A stretch of 64,000 bases of DNA, from contig JABHXU010000009.1 of NCBI GenBank assembly GCA_018657065.1, positions 1 to 64,000 on the forward strand, read 5' to 3'. The DNA comes from an archaeon (GTDB taxonomy: Archaea; Nanobdellota; Nanobdellia; Woesearchaeales; GW2011-AR15). The notes under the pieces were generated by a model. That model worked only from the letters and a program-made list of their open reading frames with translations, had not been told where the DNA came from and did no database searches. The position numbers and the translations under genes are program-made. Positions 10,232 through 20,319 of the stretch are shown here, one piece after another (positions within the stretch are counted from its first letter, which is position 1; every line of letters begins with the position of its first letter).

Positions 10232-11326
10232 TTATCTTAGTTTTTCACTTGCATGACATACAAAATGTGTTTTGTCACCAGTATCTAAAACCTCTCCGAC
10301 AGCGTAGTAAACAGCGTTTGATCCAAATTTAAAATTTTCTATTCCTAAAAAACCATCTTTACTTAATGATAATGGAAAATACTTTACTGAGTCAACAATA
10401 CCGTCATTTCCAATATTATCATACCCTATTTGTAAAAATCCATCACCATTAAGCTGAGATGTTAAGGTTGAGTTTGCATATATACCAAAAGTATCATTTC
10501 CTCTATCTAGAATCATGGAAAAACCTCTTGGAATTGATTTGAACCAGAAATCTGTTCCTGGTCTAATATCTGAAACTGAAAAAACTTCATTTCCATTATT
10601 GTAAACATCAGTTACATTAGTGTAATTAATTGGTTGTTGAGGTTGCTGAGGCTGTTGAGGTTGCTGAGGTTGTTGAGGTTGTTGAGGTTGCTGAGGTTGC
10701 TGAGGCTGTTGAGGTTGTTGAGGTTGCTGAGGCTGTTGAGGTTGCTGAGGCTGTTGAGGCTGTTGAGGTGATTCAGGGGCCACAGATTCAGGAGCTACTG
10801 GTTCAGAGGAGTTAAAATAACTAGAAATTCCACTAAAATCTATTTGTCTGCCTAATGTATAAACAGAAGCAATTCCTGCTGAAATATCTGAATAATTCAT
10901 TAGTCTTTCTGATAGCTCGTGGTTTTGATATTTATTTGCAAGGACTGCTCCTCCTGATAATAATGTTGCAGCAATATTAAAACCTGTACCAACATAATTT
11001 CCTGACAATATGTTTACTGCACCAGATATACCATTCAAAACTGTACTTGAAACTTCATTTCCATAGTTTTCTGATATTAAATTTGCTAAGTATTGACTTC
11101 CTACTCCTATTCCAGCAATTAAGACTCCTGTTCCTAATGCAGCAACAAGGCCTCCTGTTGCTAAAGAAGTACCTACAGCAGTTCCAATTGTAGCTGCTCT
11201 AAGTGTTTTTCTACCAAAATTTTTCAAAGTTTTAGTTCTTTTCTCTGCTTTAACTTCGTTTTCTGCATCTTGGATTAATTCTTCAAGTTTTTCCTCATAA
11301 CTTTGAGTGGGATTTGGAGTGGTCAT
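10232..11326 (-). CDS. Hypothetical protein with Gly/Ala-rich membrane-like segment, (QQP)n linker and C-terminal domain
   Basis: 'RAATIGTAVGTSLATGGLVAALGTGVLIAGIGVGSQYLANL' then the QQP repeat tract. Confidence 0.75.
   Translation of the reverse strand: MTTPNPTQSYEEKLEELIQDAENEVKAEKRTKTLKNFGRKTLRAATIGTAVGTSLATGGLVAALGTGVLIAGIGVGSQYLANLISENYGNEVSSTVLNGISGAVNILSGNYVGTGFNIAATLLSGGAVLANKYQNHELSERLMNYSDISAGIASVYTLGRQIDFSGISSYFNSSEPVAPESVAPESPQQPQQPQQPQQPQQPQQPQQPQQPQQPQQPQQPQQPQQPQQPQQPINYTNVTDVYNNGNEVFSVSDIRPGTDFWFKSIPRGFSMILDRGNDTFGIYANSTLTSQLNGDGFLQIGYDNIGNDGIVDSVKYFPLSLSKDGFLGIENFKFGSNAVYYAVGEVLDTGDKTHFVCHASEKLR
10632..10766 (-). repeat. 9-bp minisatellite encoding (QQP)15
   Basis: Fifteen consecutive 9-nt units of the type GG(T/C)TG(T/C)TGA on the + strand. 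Confidence 0.95.
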
Positions 11327-11356
11327 TTTAACTTATTAAAAAATAAAAATAAAAAA

Positions 11357-12736
11357 TTAGGGTTTGTAAATAGACACTAATTCGTCAGCAATTGCAGGTT
11401 TTGCTAATTGCTTTTCATTTGCTCTAATTTGCTCTTTTAAGATTATTGCATTTCCTATTGGAGCAGACAATGTTACACCGTCTAAATATGGTGTAGACCA
11501 ATCAAGTTCTTTTTTGTATGATGGACCAATTGTATCAGTTGCAAATGTGGACATAGTTGCTAATAAATTGCTGTAGTCTGTTAATTGAGTTTGTAAAGAC
11601 TCAGGATTTGTCCATACTAAAGGCATTACATTATCTTCTGTAATTACGCCTTTTAATATTTGTCTTAGTGCTTTAACATCATTTGCATCGCCTACATCTT
11701 GCATTGCTTTTTGGCCATAAATTCTAACACCATCTATAAGTTTTAACTGATCAACTACATGGTCATAAAATGCATCTTGTTGATCGCCACCTCTCGTAGT
11801 TGAACCATCAATAGTTGGGTTTGCTATTTCCATTTCATATACACCTGCTATAGGAGAAGGGATTATTACTTCTTCTGCAACAATTTCTGCAAGGCCACTA
11901 GGAAGCATTTTAATACTTTTATTACCTGTAACACTTGCTATTGCATCATGGTATTCTGTTAACTCTGCATGCATTCCAACTGCTGCTTCGTGGACAGCTA
12001 ATAAATGTTTATATGCTGTGTTAACGTCAACTTGATGAAATTTAGGTGTTTGTGCTTGTTTTTTTCTTGCTCTAGCTCTAGCTTTTTTTCTTTTTTCTTT
12101 TTCTTTATTATATGTTTCTACATGTGTAGAAATTGAACTTGTTTGTTTATTGAACTTATTAGGATCAGTGTCAAATTGATTACCTGATACCATTTCATAT
12201 AAATCTGCAGTAACTGTGTAAAAATCAATACAATCTTGCCCTCTAACTTGATGGATGTGGTTAGGTTCTAATTGAGGTGCATCTGCTTTTTTATTTCCAC
12301 CTTTTAAACTGACATATACAGTTTGAAGCATATTATTTAATGCAGCTTCTTCTTTAACTTGTGTTTCTTGGAAATTTTCTCCACCTGCAACTATTTGAGT
12401 TCCATATAAATTTTCATGTAAGTCATGAACAAATGCTCGTGCTCGTACATCAGATAATAAAAAATTACTGACTGACATAACGTCTGCTTTTCCTTGTGTT
12501 CCTGTTACTAATTCACTTAAGGTATTTGTAACATCTTGATATTGTACGTGCCCCATTGGGTCTACTTGGACAGTAGGTCTAGGTTGTGTAAGATCATCTT
12601 TTAATACAAAATCTGATACTGTATCTACTAATGCTTGGAAAGCTCTTTCTTCAGATCGATTTCCTCTTCTTTTTCCAAATGCATTCCAATATAATTCATC
12701 TAATAATACTAGTTGTTTTTGTTTTTTTGTTGCCAT
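11357..12736 (-). CDS. Hypothetical protein, Arg/Lys-rich basic linker (KKRKKARARARKKQ)
   Basis: Long ORF immediately upstream (minus orientation) of the QQP gene; no family recognised. Confidence 0.75.
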   Translation of the reverse strand: MATKKQKQLVLLDELYWNAFGKRRGNRSEERAFQALVDTVSDFVLKDDLTQPRPTVQVDPMGHVQYQDVTNTLSELVTGTQGKADVMSVSNFLLSDVRARAFVHDLHENLYGTQIVAGGENFQETQVKEEAALNNMLQTVYVSLKGGNKKADAPQLEPNHIHQVRGQDCIDFYTVTADLYEMVSGNQFDTDPNKFNKQTSSISTHVETYNKEKEKRKKARARARKKQAQTPKFHQVDVNTAYKHLLAVHEAAVGMHAELTEYHDAIASVTGNKSIKMLPSGLAEIVAEEVIIPSPIAGVYEMEIANPTIDGSTTRGGDQQDAFYDHVVDQLKLIDGVRIYGQKAMQDVGDANDVKALRQILKGVITEDNVMPLVWTNPESLQTQLTDYSNLLATMSTFATDTIGPSYKKELDWSTPYLDGVTLSAPIGNAIILKEQIRANEKQLAKPAIADELVSIYKP

Positions 12737-12898
12737 GTTTTTTCACCTTTAATCTCATTTACTACTTTGCCGTAACAAAGTAATTAGAAAAAGATAATTA
12801 GGAAGTGAATATATAATTATGGCTTATAAATTATAATTTATCTTATAATTATAAGTTTAGTAGAAAAATATATAAATACATTTAGATAATCTATTTGC

Positions 12899-13816
12899 AT
12901 GAAAAGAAAAATAATGAAGATTGCTGATACAACTTATGTAGTTTCTATTCCTTTGAAATGGGCGAGAAAACATGGAGTGCAAAAAGGGGACGAAGTTGAG
13001 GTTCAAGAAGGAGAATCAGAACTTAAAATCTCATTGTCAGACATAAAAGAACAAGTCAAAAAAGCACAAATTGAATTAAATCCAATTGGAACTAAAAGAT
13101 ATGTTGAAAGTAAAGTTGTTAATGCATACAAAAAAGGAGTAGATGAACTAACAATAAACTATTCTAATGTGTCTCAACTAGAACATATAAGAACTGCATT
13201 AGGTGAAGTAATAGGATATGAGATTATTGACACAAAAAAAGATAAATGCATTGTAAAAAATATTGCAAAAGTTGATCCTGATCAATTCGATCCAATGTTA
13301 AGGAGGTCATTTTTACTACTATTAAATATGTGTGAATCAAGTTTAGAAAATTATAAAAATAATATTTTGGATTTTGAAAATGTAAAACAAATGAATAATA
13401 CTTTAAAAAAATTAACAACTGTTTTAAAAAGGATATTAAACACTTCACATTCTAATTTTGAAGAAAAACTAACTCTGTATTTAATTGTTAGAGAAATTGA
13501 AAAAATTTCGAATGAGTATATGTATGCATTTAAAATTATAAGTAAAACAAAGTACTCTCTAAGTAAGAATGTTACTGAACTTTTTGAAAATGCAAATTCA
13601 ATGTTAAGATTATTTTATGAAATTTATTATAAAAAAGAGTTAAAAAAAATATCTGAACTTACAGACATAAAAAATAATTTAATTTGGAAAAAGTCATACA
13701 GTTTATTGAAAACTGAAAAAGAAAGTTCAATTATTGTTCATCATTTAGCTTCAGTTGTTAGGAGAGTTTATGATATGCATGGACCTTTTCTAATTATTGG
13801 ACAGAATCAAGACTAG
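12899..13816 (+). CDS. PhoU-like regulator with N-terminal AbrB/SpoVT domain
   Basis: 'MKRKIMKIADTTYVVSIPLKWARKHGVQKGDEVEVQEGESELKIS' followed by a helical PhoU-like region. Confidence 0.8.
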   Translation: MKRKIMKIADTTYVVSIPLKWARKHGVQKGDEVEVQEGESELKISLSDIKEQVKKAQIELNPIGTKRYVESKVVNAYKKGVDELTINYSNVSQLEHIRTALGEVIGYEIIDTKKDKCIVKNIAKVDPDQFDPMLRRSFLLLLNMCESSLENYKNNILDFENVKQMNNTLKKLTTVLKRILNTSHSNFEEKLTLYLIVREIEKISNEYMYAFKIISKTKYSLSKNVTELFENANSMLRLFYEIYYKKELKKISELTDIKNNLIWKKSYSLLKTEKESSIIVHHLASVVRRVYDMHGPFLIIGQNQD

Positions 13817-16472
13817 TTTGATATGCAATTTCTGCTCCACTTATTATTTGATCAAAAAACATAGTTGGATTTGATCCTTTGATTGAACCAAACATTAAAG
13901 GATGATTATAAACGTGATCAAAAATTGTTTGCTGGTCTTGTGGGCTAAGTGAACCAGTTTGAGTTTTTGTACCAAATACTCTTTTAATTCTAGTAAAATG
14001 TGCTCTATCCATTTGCTGAGTTATATACATTGTTTTTTCAAGTATTGAGGATTCATCATCAGAAAGTTGATATTTTTGAGTAGCATGTTCTATAAATCCA
14101 GGCCTACCATAGTCAATATCATCAAAATTTGGAAATGTATCTTGTCCATACTCTATAGTCATGGTGTTAATATCTGGTTTGTTTGGATTATGTGCATTAA
14201 AACCATTAAGATGTGAAACAAAAGCATAAAAAGATGAAACAGCCATTGATCTTCGTAACTCAGCTTCTCTAACAGCTCTATAAATTTCTATAAAACCAGC
14301 GTTAGGATTATTTGTTACAGTATTTAGCATATTTTTTGCTTCCATATTATGTATTTCAAATCCTGAAATCCATTCAGCTAACATATATGGAAAAATTTCA
14401 TGATCTGGAATATTATGTGACCTCATATATTCAGATCTAATCTGATGCAATAAGTCATCGTGAAGAGCAATATTTTCATTTGAGAGAGAGAAAACATCAA
14501 AATTGCCAGCAGTTAAATGATAATCTTTGTGTAAAAAAGATAATTCTAATAATGGATCTACATTTACTATTTCATCACCTAATTCAAATTCTGCGTTAGG
14601 TCTATCAAACGGAATTATTAGATTATCTGGTTTTGAATCACTTGACCAGACACTAAATCTATTAAAAAGTTTGGATCTAGGTTCTCTGCATAAAGTCATA
14701 TAATCAGCTACAAACTTAACGTCAAGAACAAGGTCTCCTTCAGAATCAGATCTTTCTAGATATCTAGCTTGTCTTAGTGCAGGATAATCTTCTACGATTG
14801 CTTGTCTTGTTTTAATGGGTAAACTCATGAAAAATTCATCTTCAGGCATGGAAAGTAATTTTTGAAATAAATCCTCTGATGCACTTGGAAGCTGTCCTTT
14901 TAGAATTGATTTTGCAACAATTCCATAATCTAGTGCTAAAATATATGCTTTTTCATCATCTGTCAATAATTCTTGGGATTGTGTATTTTCTTTTCCAATT
15001 TCAACAATAGCTCTAGAAAGATATTCTCTGGCTTGTTCTTGATCAACTGATATATCTATTCTTGATTCATACTGTTTTGTAGATAAACCAATTAATTCAC
15101 CTAAAGAAAAACCACTTATTTTTTCAAAAATAAGATAATCTTCACCAGTTTCTATTACTTCAGCAAATGAAAGTCCAGATTCACGGGCTTTTTTAATAAA
15201 ATTAGTTAAAATTGGAATCATCCTAGGAGAATGTCTTTCTTCTCCATTATATTCTTTGAAAACCTGTGATCTAAGTTCTTTTTTTGCGGTATCAAGATCA
15301 ACATTTAAAGCAACATAACATGCACGGCCATCCCCTAGAGGTGTCACTTCCATATGTGGTCCTTCATCAATTCTAACACCTAATTTTCCAGAATGGCCTG
15401 ATTTTCTATAAGTTACACCTTGATGTTTTGGACCTATAATATTGTATGGTCCCTTACTATGTGCGGCAGCTGCAAGCTTTAATAGAGGACTAGCGTCTTC
15501 CCATCTTTCTCTTGGAGGAGCCTCGTGAAATTTATTACCTTCTGTAGGTTTTAAGTTAGGATCTCTTATTAACGGTCGCGACATAATATGATCGTGATGA
15601 GCATTTTCAAACACATACAATTCTTCAGGAGAATCCCAAAGCATTGGAATATTTTGTTCTTGAGATATTTGAAACATTCCGGGTTCAACTGTAGTTGCTG
15701 TGTAAATTATATTTTCATCCCTAGGTACGGAATCTACGGCGTAATCCAATACATTAATTATCCTTTTTTTTGTTGAATCTAAATATGCAAATAAGTGTGA
15801 AAATGTTGAAAAATTATGTCCACCTGAAAATGTTTGTTCCCCAATTTGTATATCTTGATTATGTTCTGTTTGTAGTTCTTCATCACGCCAAGTAGTATAA
15901 GATTCAATGTCATAAAAACCCAAAGGTTTATTGTTTTCTATAGCCCATAACATATCTTTTGGAATGATCCAAGGAGATACAATTAATTGTGTTTCTTCAA
16001 ATTCCTGAATTTGCTCATAAACATGTGGGGGAGCAACTAGGAAACCTTCATGATATTGAAATATGTCTAGAGCAGCAAAATTTACTGCAAAAAATTGGGT
16101 ATCGGTTTGAGTAATGGTTGTATTTAGAAAATCTTTTTCCCAAGCAAAATAATCTTCTTTTTTATCCCATAATATAGGTAATTTTAGTTCTAATGCTTCT
16201 CGAGTACCGGGAGACCAAATTAGGCCATTTTCTTCAGGATGTAACCAAGGACTAAAATAAGTTTGCTCTCCTCCTGCAAGGATTACAGAATCATTATTTG
16301 GAGAAAGAACAGTAACATTATTGTCTTGCATAAACTTTTCTAAACTACTTTGATCTGCAAATACTAAAGCAGTATCAAAATTTGTCTGAGTTTTTTGTTC
16401 TAATCCCATTTTACTCTTGAGGAGTGATAATAGTATATAAATGTTTCTCTTTTTGTCACTAATAAGTAACAA
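13794..16472 (-). CDS. Large uncharacterised protein (up to 892 aa) with a possible divergent protein kinase/APH-like region
   Basis: 'VIETGEDYLIFEKISGFSLGELI' (hinge-like) and 'WSSDSKPDNLIIPFDRPNAEFELGDEIVNVDPLLELSF' (catalytic-loop/metal-loop-like). Confidence 0.7.
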   Translation of the reverse strand: MLLISDKKRNIYILLSLLKSKMGLEQKTQTNFDTALVFADQSSLEKFMQDNNVTVLSPNNDSVILAGGEQTYFSPWLHPEENGLIWSPGTREALELKLPILWDKKEDYFAWEKDFLNTTITQTDTQFFAVNFAALDIFQYHEGFLVAPPHVYEQIQEFEETQLIVSPWIIPKDMLWAIENNKPLGFYDIESYTTWRDEELQTEHNQDIQIGEQTFSGGHNFSTFSHLFAYLDSTKKRIINVLDYAVDSVPRDENIIYTATTVEPGMFQISQEQNIPMLWDSPEELYVFENAHHDHIMSRPLIRDPNLKPTEGNKFHEAPPRERWEDASPLLKLAAAAHSKGPYNIIGPKHQGVTYRKSGHSGKLGVRIDEGPHMEVTPLGDGRACYVALNVDLDTAKKELRSQVFKEYNGEERHSPRMIPILTNFIKKARESGLSFAEVIETGEDYLIFEKISGFSLGELIGLSTKQYESRIDISVDQEQAREYLSRAIVEIGKENTQSQELLTDDEKAYILALDYGIVAKSILKGQLPSASEDLFQKLLSMPEDEFFMSLPIKTRQAIVEDYPALRQARYLERSDSEGDLVLDVKFVADYMTLCREPRSKLFNRFSVWSSDSKPDNLIIPFDRPNAEFELGDEIVNVDPLLELSFLHKDYHLTAGNFDVFSLSNENIALHDDLLHQIRSEYMRSHNIPDHEIFPYMLAEWISGFEIHNMEAKNMLNTVTNNPNAGFIEIYRAVREAELRRSMAVSSFYAFVSHLNGFNAHNPNKPDINTMTIEYGQDTFPNFDDIDYGRPGFIEHATQKYQLSDDESSILEKTMYITQQMDRAHFTRIKRVFGTKTQTGSLSPQDQQTIFDHVYNHPLMFGSIKGSNPTMFFDQIISGAEIAYQTSLDSVQ

Positions 16473-16509
16473 ATTAATAGAAATATTTATATATCAGATA
16501 TAAATAACA

Positions 16510-17067
16510 GTGAGTATGGTTTTGTACAAAAAATCAAAAAACCTGAGAGTTAAAGAGTTTTTTATAGAGAATAAATCAACATTTTTACTTGGATTTTTAA
16601 GTTTTATTTTAGCTATTTTTCTTAAAAAGCTTTTTTTTATATCTTTTTTTGTAATTTTAGATTTAACAAATTCTTGGGCAAATAGTAAATACAAATTAAG
16701 TTTACCAATGGATTTTTTACTAACAGGATTGGTTCTTTTTAGTATGAAATATGATTTTTATAATGGTATGATTTTCATTCCATTTGTAATTTTAAATAAA
16801 TTAATTATGGGAAAATTAGAATTTACACATTTTTTAAAAGTACCAACATTGATTTTTATATCCTTAATTACACCTATTTTTTCAAAATCAAATTTAAGCT
16901 ATTCAATTTTTGTGCTTTTGTTAGTTAGATATATGGTGGAATACTTGATTACATTTATTGTCATGGGAGAATTAGATATAAGAAAAATTCCTCGAAGAAT
17001 GTACAATCTTTTAGGTATGCAAGCATTTTTTATTGTATTTGGATCTATTTTTTTGACAATAATTTAA
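16510..17067 (+). CDS. Multi-pass membrane protein
   Basis: Repeated hydrophobic segments. Confidence 0.6.
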   Translation: MSMVLYKKSKNLRVKEFFIENKSTFLLGFLSFILAIFLKKLFFISFFVILDLTNSWANSKYKLSLPMDFLLTGLVLFSMKYDFYNGMIFIPFVILNKLIMGKLEFTHFLKVPTLIFISLITPIFSKSNLSYSIFVLLLVRYMVEYLITFIVMGELDIRKIPRRMYNLLGMQAFFIVFGSIFLTII

Positions 17068-17142
17068 TTAATATACATTTTCCTATACTAATTCACAAAA
17101 ACGATATATTTATATACTAAAACCCCTCTTAAAATTACTAAA

Positions 17143-17727
17143 TTGAATAAGAAATTTGCGATTAGTGGGGTAGTTATCATAATTCTAATTAGTTCACTTG
17201 TTATTGGGCAAGTTGTTATAAAAGAAGACGCACTATTAAAAGACCCAAAATTCTATCTTTCTTTAGGGGATTTTTTTATGAAAAAAGGATATGCTAGTAA
17301 TGCATTATCTATGTATGAAAAAGCTCTTGAATTAAGTCCTGAAAATACTGCAACACTCAATAATTTAGGTTTTTATTATAAAGAAATTAATCCTCTTTTA
17401 GCTGAAGATTATTTTAATAAAGCATTAGAAATTGATCCAGAATATGAACTTGCAAGAAATAATTTAGCTCTTTTGTTTAATTCTCTAGAAAATTATGAGC
17501 AAGCAGCTTATCATTTAAAATTTTTAGTTGATGATTATCCTGATAACATTAATTATAATTATGATTATGCAATTAATGTTGCAAATGTTTTTTATTATAA
17601 AAGTAATAGTTATGAAGATTTACAAATAGCTCTTAAACATTTTAAAATAGTATATGAAATGGATCCTAATTTTAATCATGTTCTAGATAATATTAAAGTA
17701 CTAAATGAAATGGAGAGTTTGTATTAA
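17143..17727 (+). CDS. TPR repeat protein with N-terminal TM/signal (TTG start)
   Basis: 'SLGDFFMKKGYASNALSMYEKALELSPENTATLNNLGFYYKEINPLLAEDYFNKALEIDPEYELARNNLALLF'. Confidence 0.85.
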   Translation: MNKKFAISGVVIIILISSLVIGQVVIKEDALLKDPKFYLSLGDFFMKKGYASNALSMYEKALELSPENTATLNNLGFYYKEINPLLAEDYFNKALEIDPEYELARNNLALLFNSLENYEQAAYHLKFLVDDYPDNINYNYDYAINVANVFYYKSNSYEDLQIALKHFKIVYEMDPNFNHVLDNIKVLNEMESLY

Positions 17728-17735
17728 ATAAAAAG

Positions 17736-18275
17736 GTGAAAATTGTGGATATAGGTAAAGTTCAAAGATTAAATCAAATGGCATTAAATTTACAAAAGCA
17801 TAATATTGTTTTAGATAAAAACGCGGCAATTGCAGATGCGCAAAAAATATTTGGTGTAGAAAATAATTATTCAAAAGAAGAGGTTGTACATATGACAGAC
17901 GATGTTCCTGATGAAGTTAAAAAAGATGTTAGAAAGATTGCGTTTGCATTACGTGACGCATTAAATGAAATAAAAGATTTAAAATCTCAAATGGGTAAAA
18001 TGCAACGAGAGTTTAATGATATTATTGTTAATCAAAAACCTACGAGACAAAAATTAACAACATCTCAGGAACAAGTTCAAGCTCAATCACAATTTCAGGC
18101 AATTGTTAATCCTGAACCAGAAAAGAGGCAAGAAGCACCAGTACAACAACAATCACAACCTGTTCAAAGAACTTTTAGTGAACCTCAAACAAAAATTGAG
18201 TGTCCTATAGACAGAAATAATGTAGCACCAGCAGATGTTGCTATTGACAAAATGTTTTATTATGGGAATAAGTAA
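17736..18275 (+). CDS. Hypothetical coiled-coil/Gln-rich protein (GTG start)
   Basis: ORF after 'aaaaaggtgaaa'; helical and low-complexity. Confidence 0.55.
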   Translation: MKIVDIGKVQRLNQMALNLQKHNIVLDKNAAIADAQKIFGVENNYSKEEVVHMTDDVPDEVKKDVRKIAFALRDALNEIKDLKSQMGKMQREFNDIIVNQKPTRQKLTTSQEQVQAQSQFQAIVNPEPEKRQEAPVQQQSQPVQRTFSEPQTKIECPIDRNNVAPADVAIDKMFYYGNK

Positions 18276-18318
18276 ATAACTTATTTTCTATTTGCAGCAC
18301 GTTAGAATATTATAGTTT

Positions 18319-18346
18319 TCAAAGGGGCGCGAGGAACTGCGCATAA
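18319..18346 (+). repeat. GC-rich inverted repeat, left copy
   Basis: TCAAAGGGGCGCGAGGAACTGCGCATAA, matching the reverse complement of 20257-20284 at 26/28 positions. Confidence 0.9.
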
Positions 18347-18354
18347 TTATTTTT

Positions 18355-20223
18355 TTAATTCTTAATTTTTTTCTTAGTCAAATAAATAACAAGAATTAAA
18401 GCAATAATAAAATAACTTAGTAGGTAAATAACTTCAGTTTTTATTGTAGGAACATTAAAAATGAGTATTTTTCTAAATGCTGAACTAGCTATTACATAAG
18501 GATTTTTCGCAGCTATACTTGCTGCTAATTTAGGCATTGTTTCTAGAGGAGTTACTGAATTACTAAATAAGAAAAATCCAAGAGCAACAAATGTTGTTGT
18601 AAGAATTGAAGACTGTTCATTTCTAATTAATAATGCAAATATCATACCTATTGAACTAAACAGTAATACAAGTAAAAGAATAATAAAAATTAAAGGCCCA
18701 AATTGACTTAATATATCAATATTAAAACTAAATTTAGCAACAAGTAATAAAATAACCACTTGAAATAAAACAACAAAAATATTAGTTATCATAAGTCCAA
18801 TTGTAAAAATTAATTTATTTACTGGAGTAATTAAATTTCTATAAAATGCTGTTGAATTAATTTCACCAAGTGTTACAATATTTGCAAATAAAATACTAAT
18901 AAAAATAATAATAATTGTTAACATTCCTGGAAACGCTATTTTTATATTTTCTACACCAGGTAATAAAGGTTCATAATTCTCCATTATTGGATTAACTAAT
19001 TGTTCTGCTAATTCTGGATTTAATTTACTTAAATCTGCTAAACTAGAATTTAGTTCTTTTTGAACTAAAAGCATGCTAGCGACACCAGAATTAATTTTTA
19101 AAATATATTCATCACTGGCTTTTATATCAGCGTCAATTAATTTTTTAACAGTATCTAAAAGAGAAACAGCCGTATCAAATTCAGTTTTTTGTTCATCAAT
19201 ATAATTAAAATACGTTGTTGTTGAGTTTTGTAATTTTGTTGCAGAGTTTCTAAATAAACTAATAGAATCTAAAGATAATTCTAAAATTAATCCAGTTGAT
19301 AAATCTGAACTTAAATCTTTTAAATCAATAGATTGGTTAAATTCTGGAATAGAAATTGACTCATTAATTAAACTAAAATTTAAATCACTTAAATTATAAT
19401 ATGAAATATTTGCACTAACAAATTCACCAATATTTGTTGTAAATGTTTTGTTTGAAATATAGATTTTTTGACTTGGATATGTTAATTTTAAAATTTTAAG
19501 ATTGTTTTCTAAAACTTCTAAATTATCAAAAACTAATTCCATTGAAGAATCAAATTCATTATATGATTTATTTATTTCAATACTCAAATTATCAAGTTTT
19601 ATTTGAATATTTTTTATTTTATTGTAACTAGGTTCAAATTCTTTTTGAATAACAATTAATTTTTCTTTTCTTAAAATTAAATCATTTTTGATCGAATCAC
19701 TTTCATTAATTATAAAAGCAATATCTTGGTTTTTATCATATAAATAAACAACCATATTTTCAATATTTTGAAATATTGTTGTTGCTGAATCTAAACTAAT
19801 TTTATCAGCCTGTACTCCAAAAAAATCTGAAATTGTCTCAACAATTTTATTTGACAAAGCTTTTTTTGAATTATCAAAATAAAATATAATTGTTCCTGTT
19901 GGAATGTCTCCAGTTGTCATAAATTCTTCACTAAATTCTAAACAAATATGAACTTTTTCTAAAGCCATATCATTAATACAAGATTCAGGATTTTCATAAG
20001 AGATTACATCAGCAAAATAACTAAAATTAGAAAATGCTGGTTCAAGAGTATTAAAATCAGAACTGATTGCTCCAATATTAACACTATGAATTCCTTCACC
20101 ACTGTAAGCAAAACCTATAAGTAAAATTAAAGCTAAAGGTCCAATAACAAGCATTAGAAGTGAAGAAATATTTCTAAATAAAATCTTAAAATTTTTTATT
20201 TGCTCAAATAATAATTGTTTCAT
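18355..20223 (-). CDS. ABC-2 type transporter permease with large extracytoplasmic domain
   Basis: N-terminal TM, long soluble region, then C-terminal TM bundle 'FPGMLTIIIIFISILFANIVTLGEINSTAFYRNLITPVNKLIFTIG'. Confidence 0.9.
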   Translation of the reverse strand: MKQLLFEQIKNFKILFRNISSLLMLVIGPLALILLIGFAYSGEGIHSVNIGAISSDFNTLEPAFSNFSYFADVISYENPESCINDMALEKVHICLEFSEEFMTTGDIPTGTIIFYFDNSKKALSNKIVETISDFFGVQADKISLDSATTIFQNIENMVVYLYDKNQDIAFIINESDSIKNDLILRKEKLIVIQKEFEPSYNKIKNIQIKLDNLSIEINKSYNEFDSSMELVFDNLEVLENNLKILKLTYPSQKIYISNKTFTTNIGEFVSANISYYNLSDLNFSLINESISIPEFNQSIDLKDLSSDLSTGLILELSLDSISLFRNSATKLQNSTTTYFNYIDEQKTEFDTAVSLLDTVKKLIDADIKASDEYILKINSGVASMLLVQKELNSSLADLSKLNPELAEQLVNPIMENYEPLLPGVENIKIAFPGMLTIIIIFISILFANIVTLGEINSTAFYRNLITPVNKLIFTIGLMITNIFVVLFQVVILLLVAKFSFNIDILSQFGPLIFIILLLVLLFSSIGMIFALLIRNEQSSILTTTFVALGFFLFSNSVTPLETMPKLAASIAAKNPYVIASSAFRKILIFNVPTIKTEVIYLLSYFIIALILVIYLTKKKIKN

Positions 20224-20256
20224 TTTATTTTTGTTTTTCTGGTTTTTAAAATATTT

Positions 20257-20284
20257 TTATGCGCCGTTCCCCGCGCCCCTTTGA
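20257..20284 (-). repeat. GC-rich inverted repeat, right copy
   Basis: + strand TTATGCGCCGTTCCCCGCGCCCCTTTGA; reverse complement TCAAAGGGGCGCGGGGAACGGCGCATAA. Confidence 0.9.
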
Positions 20285-20319
20285 TTTATGAATTAAAACA
20301 AATTCAATTAATTATATCT

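Noticed and set aside
10632-10766. CRISPR-like array
   Set aside because: Repeats are contiguous 9-mers without spacers and are coding; no other regularly spaced repeats or cas genes were seen.
10630-10815. 61-aa + strand ORF VVEVAEAVEVAEVVEV...
   Set aside because: Antisense translation of the 9-bp QQP minisatellite.
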